54,515 bases of DNA from an uncultured bacterium (GCA_937895515.1 CALAYS010000111.1:1-54515), one strand, 5' to 3'. Counted from the first letter of the stretch, positions 1 to 6,784 are shown. A program made the numbers and translations. The notes: generated from the sequence alone by a model not told the origin.

Positions 1-14
1 CGCTCTTCCGATCT
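1..14. other. Illumina TruSeq adapter remnant at the contig end
   Basis: The first 14 bases, CGCTCTTCCGATCT, are identical to the 3' end of the standard TruSeq read adapter. This is untrimmed sequencing adapter, not phage DNA. Genome sequence starts at about base 15, and the adjoining gene is cut here. Confidence 0.93.
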
Positions 15-197
15 TTTTCGAACATACGAATTGCCTCCCGGAACTAATAAATCAAGATAATATGGTTTGAGTAATCCGATAGATAAACCACCATTGTAAG
101 TCCAATGTATAACGACACTTTTCTTATCTAATTTACCAGTCAATTCTTTCACAGATCCATATCCAATTTTGAACTGATAAAAATTATTTATTTTCAA
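15..197 (-). CDS. partial unknown protein running into the contig end
   Basis: An open frame of 61 codons runs from base 197 to the adapter junction with no stop codon. The visible product contains the stretches FYQFKIGYGSV and LLKPYYLDLLVPGGNSY, which look like real protein. There is no ATG: a TTG at 195-197 follows an in-frame stop closely, with only a weak TGGAT upstream, so the start is uncertain. It lies just downstream of the Gly-Met repeat gene on the same strand. I do not recognise the family. Confidence 0.32.
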
Positions 198-229
198 AAT
201 CCAGACGCATCAAATTTAAGTTGTATAAA

Positions 230-451
230 TCATTTTTTAAATTTAAAGCCACCGAAATCTCCACCCATACCGCCCTTGCCGCCCTTGCCGCCCATACCTC
301 CCATTCCTCCAAATCCTCCCATTCCACCCATACCGCCCATTCCACCCATTCCACCCATACCGCCCATTCCAGGCATTCCGAAATCACTTCCCATATCTCC
401 ACCCTTTTTATCTTGAGCTTTAGTCCATGCTTCAGCTATCGTTCTTTTCAT
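230..451 (-). CDS. 73-aa protein with a Gly-Gly-Met repeat tail
   Basis: The start is fixed by a very strong ribosome site, AAGGAG, eight bases before the ATG. About 20 charged residues (MKRTIAEAWTKAQDKK) are followed by a low-complexity tail of GGM repeats with a few F and K substitutions, ending in FKFKK. The only familiar parallel is the flexible GGM tail of GroEL, which lines the folding chamber; here the tail stands alone without any chaperonin domain. It could be a small virion or chaperone-modulating protein. The gene is certain to me from its ribosome site and repeat structure; the function is unknown. Confidence 0.75.
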   Translation of the reverse strand: MKRTIAEAWTKAQDKKGGDMGSDFGMPGMGGMGGMGGMGGMGGMGGFGGMGGMGGKGGKGGMGGDFGGFKFKK

Positions 452-463
452 ATTATCATCTCC

Positions 464-496
464 TTATTCATACATTTTTTTCATCATATTCATCAT
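464..496 (-). CDS. ten-residue Met-rich leader peptide MMNMMKKMYE
   Basis: A mini-ORF with its own ribosome site (CCAGGAG, four bases before the first ATG) encodes MMNMMKKMYE. Its TAA stop is embedded in the ribosome site of the downstream Gly-Met repeat gene (TAAGGAGATG). Half of its residues are methionine, and the downstream protein is also Met-rich, so an attenuation or translational-coupling role is possible. This is inferred from layout only. Confidence 0.4.
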   Translation of the reverse strand: MMNMMKKMYE

Positions 497-529
497 TGCA
501 TCTCCTGGCTATTTATCTTATTTTTTCTA

Positions 530-673
530 TTAAATTCTTATAATGCATATTCTTCAAATACAATTCGTGTTTGTACAGAACAAAGCCCACCTTATGTAGA
601 ATCCAATCGCGAAACAGGTGAAGTCAATGGAATTGATATAGATATATTTATTTCCATTTTTAAATATATCTAA
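530..673 (+). pseudogene. fragment resembling the N-terminus of a periplasmic amino-acid-binding protein
   Basis: On the plus strand, against the local direction of transcription, an open frame encodes a hydrophobic stretch followed by TIRVCTEQSPPYVES and GEVNGIDIDIF. This matches the opening of bacterial solute-binding proteins of family 3 (signal peptide, a V.TE..PP.... strand, then G...G.D.D.). It ends after about 50 residues, where the family has about 230. There is no clear start codon or ribosome site. I read it as a captured and decayed remnant; a chance resemblance cannot be excluded. Confidence 0.25.
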
Positions 674-700
674 GTAAATATTATTGTTAATTATTTTTTT

Positions 701-762
701 GTATGACTGGAGAATCGAACTCCAACTATGAATTATTCATTGCTTCCGATAAGCTGTCTCAC
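701..762 (-). tRNA. compact, probably degenerate tRNA-like gene
   Basis: Read on the minus strand, there is a good T arm (stem TGGAG/CTCCA with loop TTCGATT), an acceptor pairing GTGAGAC with GTCATAC (one A-A mismatch, one G-T), and a small D arm GCTT-ATCGG-AAGC. Only 17 nt separate the D and T arms, and they fold as a hairpin with a three-base loop, so no normal anticodon arm exists. No CCA is encoded. It is either a decayed tRNA or a minimal tRNA-like structure. Confidence 0.4.
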
Positions 763-807
763 TAGCGATGTATTTAACAACTGTGCAATAAATATATTTA
801 AGAATGC

Positions 808-1503
808 CCCCACGAGCAGGACTTGAACCTGCGACCACCCGAATTTGATAAATATAAAATTCGAGTACATAATAGTTCAAATTACTCGGAGATCAGTAAT
901 GATAAAAACAAACTGCCACATATGTAATAAAGAGATATATAAAACAAAAAGAGATTTTGCATCATCTAAATCAGGATTTCATTTCTGTGGAAGTTCGTGT
1001 GCAGCAAAATACAATAATCCTATATCCAAGACTAAAAATATAATTGCCAAATGTTTAAATTGTAACTTGGATTTAATTAAAAAATATAGAGGAGAAGTGT
1101 ATTGTTCAATGCTATGTAAATCGGAACACATAATGAAAAATACAACAATAGAAGAATCATCAAAAAGAACTGATGGTGCAAAATATGCAAATATAAGATC
1201 AGCTGCAAGATATTATTCTAAATATTTTTTAAAACCAGAATGTTACAAATGTGGATACGACAAACATTTTGAAGTCTGCCATATTAAAAATATTAGTTCT
1301 TTCCCCAAAGAAGCAAAAGTATTTGAAGTAAATCAAATAAGCAACCTTATTCATCTATGTCCTAACTGTCACTGGGAATTTGATAATTTATGCACAGATA
1401 AAGAGTTATTCTTAGCGAAGTAACTGTCATCTATGCAGCTATCGCTAGAGAAAATAACGAAAACAGAAATTTTAGGTGCTCTAACCAACTGAGCTATCGC
1501 GGG
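808..1503 (-). tRNA. tRNA gene split by an insertion carrying an HNH endonuclease gene
   Basis: The 5' half at 1503-1460 has acceptor CCCGCGA, TA at positions 8-9 and a perfect D arm GCTC-AGTTGGTTA-GAGC. The 3' half at 840-808 has T arm GCAGG-TTCAAGT-CCTGC and acceptor TCGTGGG, which pairs with the 5' acceptor over seven base pairs with one G-T wobble. About 600 bp lie between the halves and contain an HNH gene on the opposite strand. The junctions fall between the D and T arms, so the anticodon cannot be assigned with confidence. No CCA is encoded. The halves belong together by acceptor pairing; whether the RNA is ever spliced is unknown. Confidence 0.6.
899..1423 (+). CDS. HNH homing endonuclease inside a tRNA gene
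   Basis: This 174-aa protein has N-terminal Cys pairs of zinc-ribbon type (CHICNKEIY, FHFCGSSCAAKY, CLNC, CSMLCKSE) and a C-terminal HNH nuclease core: CYKCGYDKHFEVCHI, then LIHLCPNCHWEFDN. The start at 899 is preferred over an upstream ATG at 845 because CGGAG sits just before it and the first zinc motif follows at once. It runs antisense to the tRNA it interrupts. Its TAA stop lies inside a short motif, GCGAAGTAACT, that also occurs unoccupied at 1574 and 3408. A paralogue with the same C-terminus is at 5947-6717. Such free-standing enzymes usually spread themselves by cutting uninvaded alleles. Confidence 0.9.
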   Translation: MIKTNCHICNKEIYKTKRDFASSKSGFHFCGSSCAAKYNNPISKTKNIIAKCLNCNLDLIKKYRGEVYCSMLCKSEHIMKNTTIEESSKRTDGAKYANIRSAARYYSKYFLKPECYKCGYDKHFEVCHIKNISSFPKEAKVFEVNQISNLIHLCPNCHWEFDNLCTDKELFLAK

Positions 1504-1527
1504 AAATTTATTACTTATTTAAAATCA

Positions 1528-1663
1528 TGGTGTCCGAGGTCGGAATCGAACCGACGCAACGCGCTAGTATGATGCGAAGTAACTGTCTACTAATGCAATA
1601 CAAATGTAAGAAAAGAGGGCGTAATCAGTAACGGTACGTGCTCTACCACTAAGCTACTCGGAA
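1528..1663 (-). tRNA. tRNA-like gene with an insertion of about 60 nt and encoded CCA
   Basis: The 3' end is clear: T arm GTCGG-TTCGATT-CCGAC, acceptor strand CTCGGAC, discriminator A and CCA. The 5' half has acceptor TTCCGAG (six of seven pairs) and D arm GCTT-AGTGGTA-GAGC. Between the D and T arms there are about 85 nt instead of about 27. They include the motif GCGAAGTAACT (plus-strand reading, 1574-1584) shared with the HNH-bearing insertion at 1415 and a copy at 3408. A weak stem CGTA/TACG follows the D arm. The anticodon is not assignable. Confidence 0.5.
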
Positions 1664-1672
1664 CATTGATTT

Positions 1673-1808
1673 TGGAACTGAAGGCAGGCGTCGAACCTGC
1701 GACCTGAGTCGGTACTTGCTACACGGCGATTACATCTTGGTCGTTATCCAAGGTTCAAGCATCCCGGCTTTCCCTACCAACCGCTCTACCAACCTGAGCT
1801 ACTTCAGT
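1673..1808 (-). tRNA. tRNA-like gene with an enlarged anticodon region and encoded CCA
   Basis: Acceptor ACTGAAG pairs perfectly with CTTCAGT, followed by T and CCA. The D arm is GCTC-AGGTTGGTA-GAGC and the T arm GCAGG-TTCGACG-CCTGC. A seven-pair helix GTTGGTA/TACCGAC stands where the anticodon stem should be, and it encloses about 60 nt instead of seven. Inside that is a second, well-formed arm CTTGG-ATAACGA-CCAAG. The layout is that of a tRNA with an intervening sequence in the anticodon loop, far too short for a self-splicing group I or II intron. Confidence 0.55.
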
Positions 1809-1863
1809 ATATTGATTATTGACACAAAGGTTTGAGTCTAATTAAAGACTCAAACCAGGAAAT

Positions 1864-1943
1864 TGGCACGCCTGGAGGGAATCGAACCCCCATTGACTCC
1901 TATTACTCGGCTACGGTTTAGAAGACCGTTGAGGTACAGGCGC
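1864..1943 (-). tRNA. tRNA-Arg(UCU)-like gene lacking a normal D arm
   Basis: Acceptor GCGCCTG pairs with CAGGCGT, followed by G and CCA. The T arm is GGGGG-TTCGATT-CCCTC. An anticodon arm ACGGT-CTTCTAA-ACCGT presents anticodon TCT, which reads AGA as arginine. Only seven bases (TACCTCA) lie between the acceptor and this arm, so no D arm can form, while the variable region is enlarged to 21 nt. The overall length (80 nt with CCA) is normal. Either it is a D-armless tRNA or part of it has been rearranged. Confidence 0.6.
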
Positions 1944-1991
1944 ATGATAAAATTAATTATTAGAGAATAATACTATGACAGCAAATACACA

Positions 1992-2261
1992 TCACACAAA
2001 ATTAAAAGGCGATATAGCAGTTGCGGCACGTACAGCGTCAGCATTCCACTTTTCAGAATCCTTTTGTGCACGAGCAAAATCATCCTGAACAAGCATAATA
2101 CGAGATTCTGCTTTAATAAGAGAAGACTGTGCACTTTGCACCTTTTCATCAATTTCACGAACGATTTGCTTGCTTGTGCTTTCAACATTTTCCAATGAAT
2201 CAAGCGTATCATGTGCAGAGCCTTTAATGAAACGTTTAAAACGATTCCATAGATTAGCCAT
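1992..2261 (-). CDS. short PspA/IM30-like protein
   Basis: This 89-aa protein begins LWNRFKRFIKGSAHDTLDSLE and continues as a charged helix (TSKQIVREIDEKV, SLIKAESRIML, FARAQKDSEKWN). The pattern matches the first helical hairpin of PspA/Vipp1 proteins, including a conserved-type E.....I.R.I.E.V..... stretch; full PspA is about 220 aa. PspA coats stressed inner membrane and restrains PspF. A short phage copy could bind membrane or poison host PspA oligomers. I chose the ATG at 2261 because the fold begins there; the upstream ribosome site is weak. Confidence 0.6.
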   Translation of the reverse strand: MANLWNRFKRFIKGSAHDTLDSLENVESTSKQIVREIDEKVQSAQSSLIKAESRIMLVQDDFARAQKDSEKWNADAVRAATAISPFNFV

Positions 2262-2307
2262 AAATATTTTACCAAAAAATTGTAAGCCACATTGCGTGGC
2301 TGTTTTC

Positions 2308-2790
2308 TTACCGAAACTCGGAAACAACAAAAGTAATCAAACTTTCGACAGTAGCATGTGTAACATGTTCATAGTCATCAATGAACACAGCTTCAACCAG
2401 ATCGCGCATTACAGCACGAGAAGCTTCATAGGTGTACACCTTGTCGATAAGTTCGCAATAGCCAGCAGAAGCATCAGCAAGCAGCTTGCCAACAGCAGCA
2501 AGAACTTCCTTAGCAGGAATAGCCAAAGCATGAACCTTGTTATCGTTTCCACGCAGAACCTTCAGGCCCTTGCGTTCGGCATTGTGGCCATACTCAATAT
2601 ACATATTGAGACGAGAGAGTGCACGATCACTTCCCTCTTTGCGATTGTACGTATCGTTCTCGTGACAATACGACACGCCGATTACGATTTGGTCCTTTTG
2701 CCGAAAGTACGAAATGGTTCGTCCGCCATGATTCTTGGCAGCCGGGAGGTGCACGAAACGTGCGTCTTGTTTTTGAATTGCAGTTGTCAT
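2308..2790 (-). CDS. hypothetical phage protein, 160 aa
   Basis: A soluble protein beginning MTTAIQKQDARFVHLPAAKN, with a mixed alpha/beta composition, the stretch RKGLKVLRGNDNKVHALAI and an Ala-rich helix at about residues 85-105. No catalytic motif is evident. The start at 2790 is chosen over 2853 because the upstream residues are Ile/Phe-rich and out of character. It is the first of three small genes (2308-3306) on the same strand. Confidence 0.6.
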   Translation of the reverse strand: MTTAIQKQDARFVHLPAAKNHGGRTISYFRQKDQIVIGVSYCHENDTYNRKEGSDRALSRLNMYIEYGHNAERKGLKVLRGNDNKVHALAIPAKEVLAAVGKLLADASAGYCELIDKVYTYEASRAVMRDLVEAVFIDDYEHVTHATVESLITFVVSEFR

Positions 2791-2888
2791 ATAAAAAATA
2801 ACCTTTGAGATAGAAATTGAAAAGCAGTGGATCTTGCGTATAAAAATATGCAAGAAGCATTAAATAATACACAGAATCCATTGTTAAC

Positions 2889-3113
2889 CTACGCCCAGAG
2901 TACAGTTTGAGTAGGAATAACAGCAGTGCCAAGAACCTTGACGGGAACGAATTGCTTATTGGGAGTAGTAGATGCCAAACGCTCTGCTTCTGCAAAAACC
3001 GTAGTTTCGTTAAGATGAACCTTCGGATTTGAAGCCACAGAACAAGAGCCAGTGCTATCTACGCCAATAATAATATAAGTACCCTTAGGCAGCTTTGGAC
3101 GGAATTGGGACAT
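2889..3113 (-). CDS. hypothetical protein, 74 aa
   Basis: It begins MSQFRPKLPKGTYIIIGVD after a good ribosome site (CAGGTGATAATA, then ATG). The protein has beta-strand-like segments and ends VIPTQTVLWA. It overlaps the end of the next gene upstream (3085-3306) by 29 bases, which implies translational coupling. Not recognised. Confidence 0.65.
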   Translation of the reverse strand: MSQFRPKLPKGTYIIIGVDSTGSCSVASNPKVHLNETTVFAEAERLASTTPNKQFVPVKVLGTAVIPTQTVLWA

Positions 3114-3306
3114 TATTATCACCTGTTTTATAATATTGTTTAGAAAAGGCTTTAGCCTCATTAAGTGTTTGACATCCAGACAAAGTAAGATGTCCAGTGA
3201 ATCTCCCAACAGGGAAATATTTGTTGTCTATAATGATAACTAAGAATTCATTATCATCAGAATAGATTATGTTTTCGTTCGGAAACCAAATAGGAGCATT
3301 GGACAT
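3085..3306 (-). CDS. hypothetical protein, 73 aa
   Basis: It begins MSNAPIWFPNENIIYSDD after TGGTGATTAAC. Like its downstream neighbour it has a strand-turn-strand opening followed by a helix rich in charged residues (TLNEAKAFSKQYYKTGD), so the two may be distant paralogues (both have ...IIIxxxxx[FY].VG/..S pattern followed by .EA.). Function unknown. Confidence 0.62.
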   Translation of the reverse strand: MSNAPIWFPNENIIYSDDNEFLVIIIDNKYFPVGRFTGHLTLSGCQTLNEAKAFSKQYYKTGDNNVPIPSKAA

Positions 3307-3318
3307 GTTAATCACCAT

Positions 3319-3695
3319 GAATATTTTTTAATAAAAGATTCTAAAACAGAACCTTTTTAAAATATGCCTAAGTAAAAATTTATGTAAGTGTTTTTTTAGC
3401 TAGAAATGCGAAGTAACTTACATGTGATGCAATAAGCATATTTTAAAAAATTGCCTAGCAGGGAGTGATCGCAACACTATGCTAGGACTTTTATACCGAT
3501 GAGGTATTCATTATGCTTGGTATATAGCAGTACCAAAAAAATAAGATTCATAGACTTTAACTATTAGTTCTTATTTCAATTACTAGTTTATTACGAACTA
3601 AACATGCTTTTAAATTTTAAATGAGACATAAACACATCAAGTGTATGTCACCCAATATTATGGCAATATAGTTCGCATTAATTTTGTTTATTTAT
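3319..3695. other. intergenic region with a repeat motif and a hairpin
   Basis: No ORF is convincing here. It contains one copy of the tRNA-cluster motif GCGAAGTAACT (3408-3418) followed by TGCAAT, close to the form found inside two tRNA genes. It also holds the hairpin described separately at 3454-3486. The rest is AT-rich without visible structure. Confidence 0.6.
3454..3486 (-). terminator. probable rho-independent terminator
   Basis: The stem CCTAGCA/TGCTAGG is extended by AGTG/CACT, with a seven-base loop. Read on the minus strand it is followed by CAATTTTTT. It lies about 200 bases past the end of the RNA ligase gene, so it could end that transcript. Confidence 0.5.
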
Positions 3696-4763
3696 TTACC
3701 GATCAGTTTTTTCAAGATATGCATTAGATATGCACTTGAAGCTGAAATCTCTAAACAGAGACTTAAATACCAAACCTTCTCTGAATTTGCCGTTTAGTCC
3801 AGATGGACCATCTGCCATTTCTAGAGTCTTATGAATATCTTTATCCAGCACTCCATACTTAAACACTGGAACTTGTTTTATATCTAAATCATCAAGAAGT
3901 GCCCTACGACCATGCGGTGTCATATAGCGCTTATTATCTATGTCATAGATATCATAGATATAAATTTCATGCTTATTAAGTCCTTCAAAATTACTTTGAA
4001 TTCCAGGACCAACAAGTTCACCTTGTAAAGCAAAATTATGCTTAAGTCTTGAATGAGCAAGAATAAGCTTAAACAGTACGCCTTCAGCAAGTGCAGCTTT
4101 TACAAAATGATTTTCAATATTTGGCCATTCTGTGTAATCGAATGGAATATTAAATTCAAAATTTCTAGAACAAACACCAAGAGTATTGTCCTTGACATAC
4201 ATCGTTATAGAACTACCATCAAGCTTATAAGTTATTTCAAACAACTCTTCAGATAAAGCAGCATCTTTATATTCTTCTGTTATATTCTGAATTCTTTCTT
4301 GATCTGTCTTTGGAACAAAATAGGGGAATGGTTTACCTGGCCCAGATCTAGATGCATTAGGACCATTTGGAGTATATTCAGGTGGATCATATTTAATAAT
4401 ACCAATGATCTCTTGAAGTGATCTTGTATTATCAGGAGATAGAAATTCATCTACCTCTTTTTGAAATTCTTTAATTGGAAGCAAAAGACCTTGTGAGAGA
4501 GCTTTTCTTAGTCTCATTGTCTTAAGTCTTGAATATTCTTTTCCATCTATATTGTATTGATTTCTACCAATTAGAAATGCAAACCTTGGATCATCAAGTG
4601 GAAGCAAACTATCAATTTCACAATATAGGGCATCATCAAGTTCTTCAAATTGCCCAACACTTGTAATAACTTCCCAAAGTCCAACAGAAGCTATTTGCAA
4701 TCTATCGGCATTAGGATGTTTTATAAGTTTATTTATTTTATTTATTTTTACTAATTGACGCAT
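3696..4763 (-). CDS. RNA ligase of the DraRnl (Rnl5) type
   Basis: This protein of about 355 aa joins RNA ends through an enzyme-AMP intermediate. The nucleotidyltransferase core shows motif I TYKLDGSS (the Lys is the AMP acceptor), motif III-like LQGELVGPGIQ, motif IV FREGLVFKS and motif V FSFKCISNAYLEK. The N-terminal 100 residues (INKINKLIKHPNADRLQIA) form the OB-like domain typical of the Deinococcus DRB0094 family, which seals 3'-OH/5'-P nicks. I start at the ATG at 4763, where the HPNADRL domain begins; the longer frame to 4808 starts with GTG and neither has a strong ribosome site. A second, unrelated RNA ligase is at 8529-9404. Confidence 0.9.
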   Translation of the reverse strand: MRQLVKINKINKLIKHPNADRLQIASVGLWEVITSVGQFEELDDALYCEIDSLLPLDDPRFAFLIGRNQYNIDGKEYSRLKTMRLRKALSQGLLLPIKEFQKEVDEFLSPDNTRSLQEIIGIIKYDPPEYTPNGPNASRSGPGKPFPYFVPKTDQERIQNITEEYKDAALSEELFEITYKLDGSSITMYVKDNTLGVCSRNFEFNIPFDYTEWPNIENHFVKAALAEGVLFKLILAHSRLKHNFALQGELVGPGIQSNFEGLNKHEIYIYDIYDIDNKRYMTPHGRRALLDDLDIKQVPVFKYGVLDKDIHKTLEMADGPSGLNGKFREGLVFKSLFRDFSFKCISNAYLEKTDR

Positions 4764-5116
4764 TTTTTCACAACCATGTGAGAAGTGCACCACTACAATA
4801 ACTGCCACGAGTAAAAGAAAAGTCTAATAGAATACTTTAAACATATACGTGGATTTTATAATCTTTAGAATTTAACCTTTATCCTTTAATCTTTGATGAT
4901 ATTAAGCTTTAACCTTTATACTTTAATCTTTAATCTTTCAACTTTAAAAGTCCGTGCACCTATGGTGCAAAATATTTTAGTCGATTAATAGTCGATTGCT
5001 AGTTGAATAGCGCATACTGTACAAGAGTATAATTTTTAATATCATCTTTTATTTCACCTGATGAAAGGGGTTATCTAAGTTTATCTTTTGCGATATTGAA
5101 TGGTGCACTTTAATTA
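4764..5116. other. intergenic region with purine-rich repeats and a hairpin
   Basis: Between 4860 and 4950, read on the minus strand, there are repeated AAAG(A/G)TTAAA units in irregular tandem (for example AAAGATTAAAGGATAAAGG). A perfect TGCACC-TAT-GGTGCA hairpin follows at 4955-4969; on the minus strand a short T run comes a few bases after it, so it may end the gene at 5117. The octamer AGTCGATT is repeated at 4979-4996. No coding sequence is visible. Confidence 0.5.
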
Positions 5117-5761
5117 TTAGACTTCGATAAAAGTCAAACTGTTGCTTTCGCTGAGAATATAATCACACTCAGCCAAGAAGTCATTAAGTTCCTTTTCATA
5201 CTCACGGATATATGCATTCAGATCTCCCTTAGTAGAGACGATATACGGTGCATATTCTTGCTTCAAAGGAGTGGCAACAACCGAATATTGTTCAGCAGTG
5301 GCCTTTTCCTTGCCGGTGTTGTAGATGGCCTGAATCTGACGCTCAATTTGTTGATCCAGCTTTTCAGTGGAGTTATTGAAATCAAGCAAACAAGCAGACA
5401 TCTGACGACGCAATGCAGACAAGAAAGATTGACGATGAGTAGCAACAGCCTTCTGATTGATAGCTTCTGCAACAGTCATCTTCTTGTTGGCAATGGTCAC
5501 TTCGGTTTCAGCATTGCTCTTGATAACAGCAGCCTTCAGATCAGCTTGGCGAGCAATCAAGCCCTCAACACTATCGAAGCATGCAGTAATATGGTTATCA
5601 AGCTCAGCAGCCGTAGCAAATGTTCCAATGGCTGGCTTCTTTGCAGTGCCACGAACAACGGAAACAAACGTGCCAGAGGCAATTGCCATAGCGATACGCG
5701 AACCAATCATGCCCAGTTCGGAAAGAGCACGAGTTACAGAAATACGATTTTTTTGAGACAT
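5117..5761 (-). CDS. hypothetical coiled-coil protein, 214 aa
   Basis: The protein starts MSQKNRISVTRALSELGMIG and is largely helical. It contains IKSNAETEVTIANKKMTVAEAI followed by a long charged helix, LRRQMSACLLDFNNSTEKLD. That layout recalls DIP1984-type proteins (short helix, NA.T.V.I..K.MTVAEAI, long helix), but the match is from memory and weak. It lies in front of a tRNA gene with no close neighbour. Confidence 0.62.
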   Translation of the reverse strand: MSQKNRISVTRALSELGMIGSRIAMAIASGTFVSVVRGTAKKPAIGTFATAAELDNHITACFDSVEGLIARQADLKAAVIKSNAETEVTIANKKMTVAEAINQKAVATHRQSFLSALRRQMSACLLDFNNSTEKLDQQIERQIQAIYNTGKEKATAEQYSVVATPLKQEYAPYIVSTKGDLNAYIREYEKELNDFLAECDYILSESNSLTFIEV

Positions 5762-5827
5762 TTAAAGTTTTAACCTTTTAAGGAGAAGAGATGGTTGACA
5801 GGTAGTGTAAATTCAACTACATTAAAT

Positions 5828-5919
5828 TGGTGGGTCTGGTCGGATTTGAACCGACAGTGGGAATGGAATTCCTCTCGATTATGAGTCGAGTGCCTGCGAA
5901 CCAATACGGCTTCAGACCC
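5828..5919 (-). tRNA. tRNA with CAU anticodon and a long variable arm
   Basis: Acceptor GGGTCTG/CAGACCC is perfect, followed by A and encoded CCA. The anticodon arm is CTCGA-CTCATAA-TCGAG, giving CAT, and the T arm is GTCGG-TTCAAAT-CCGAC. The D stem is short (GCC/GGC). The variable region is 18 nt and can form GGAA/TTCC, as in class II tRNAs, although CAU tRNAs (Met, or Ile when C34 is lysidinylated) are normally class I. A TilS-like gene lies 0.9 kb away, which makes tRNA-Ile2 attractive. Confidence 0.82.
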
Positions 5920-5946
5920 AATAATAAATGATAAAAGAAGAATAAT

Positions 5947-6717
5947 ATGAATAACTACCCAACATTTTACATAACAACAGAGCAAGAATTTAGCTCTTTG
6001 AAAACATTAGACAAAGTAAGTATACAATGTCAACACTGTTTATCTATTTTTCAAAGCACTAAAAAGAAAATTTTAGCTAGTTATAAATATGATAATAAAA
6101 TTATTCAATTTTGTTCACAAAAATGTTCTGTATCAAATAGAACTATTGATAAGAAAATTATTACAAATTGTAAAAATTGTAATATAGAAATTATAAAACG
6201 TCCTGGAGATATTAAAAAAGGAAAATATCAATTTTGTAGTCAATCATGTTCTGCAAAATTTTCAAATAAAAATAGAGCTAAATATGAAAAATGTGAAAAA
6301 ACAGGAAATTTAATAAGTATATTAAAACCATTATCAAAATGTGCAAATTGTAATATAAGTTTTAAAAAAACTCGCAGCACTCAAGAATGCTGTTCATTAC
6401 TATGTACAATGGAATTTAATAATAAAAATACTATTGCAGAATCCATATGTAAAAGAGTTGGAGCAAATAGATATGATTCTATTAGAAAATCTGCAAGAAA
6501 TTATTCAATGAGAATTTTACCACATTATTGTGCAAATTGTAATTATGACAAACATTTTGAAGTGTGTCATATAAAACCAATAAAAGATTTTAATCTTACA
6601 GAGGTTACAATATATGATATTAACAACAAAGACAACCTTATACATCTTTGCCCAAATTGTCATTGGGAATTTGATAATAACCAATTAACACTAGAAGAAA
6701 TTAAAGCAGTGTCGTAA
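5947..6717 (+). CDS. HNH homing endonuclease adjoining a broken tRNA
   Basis: This 256-aa protein has several treble-clef or zinc-ribbon Cys pairs (CQHCLSIFQS, FCSQKC, CKNCNIEI, FCSQSCSAKF, CANCNISF) and a C-terminal HNH core: CANCNYDKHFEVCHIKP and LIHLCPNCHWEFDN. It is a longer paralogue of the protein at 899-1423. It begins after AGAAG, 19 bases beyond the neighbouring CAU tRNA. Its TAA stop lies in the anticodon loop of an orphan tRNA 5' half (6706-6748) on the other strand, so the coding sequence reads straight into tRNA sequence. Confidence 0.88.
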   Translation: MNNYPTFYITTEQEFSSLKTLDKVSIQCQHCLSIFQSTKKKILASYKYDNKIIQFCSQKCSVSNRTIDKKIITNCKNCNIEIIKRPGDIKKGKYQFCSQSCSAKFSNKNRAKYEKCEKTGNLISILKPLSKCANCNISFKKTRSTQECCSLLCTMEFNNKNTIAESICKRVGANRYDSIRKSARNYSMRILPHYCANCNYDKHFEVCHIKPIKDFNLTEVTIYDINNKDNLIHLCPNCHWEFDNNQLTLEEIKAVS

Positions 6718-6748
6718 ACACTGCATTAACCAACTATGCTATTGGAGG
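6706..6748 (-). pseudogene. orphan 5' half of a tRNA-Val(UAC) gene
   Basis: On the minus strand the half has acceptor strand CCTCCAA, TA, a D arm GCAT-AGTTGGTTA-ATGC and an anticodon arm GCAGTG-TTTACGA-CACTGC with anticodon TAC. Sequence downstream of the anticodon arm is the 3' end of the HNH gene on the opposite strand. No T arm or TTGGAGG acceptor partner is found on the far side of that gene, so the 3' half seems lost or lies elsewhere. Confidence 0.6.
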
Positions 6749-6784
6749 ATTTAAAGCTGACATATATATTGTTTATTTAATGAC

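Noticed and set aside
221..529. Plus-strand open frame with Thr/His/Ser repeats
   Set aside because: It is the complement of the Gly-Met repeat gene, which has a strong ribosome site; only the last part past 530 looks like independent protein.
3454..3486. Hairpin considered as a tRNA arm
   Set aside because: Loop ATCGCAA is not T-loop-like and no acceptor pairing is near; a terminator explains it better.
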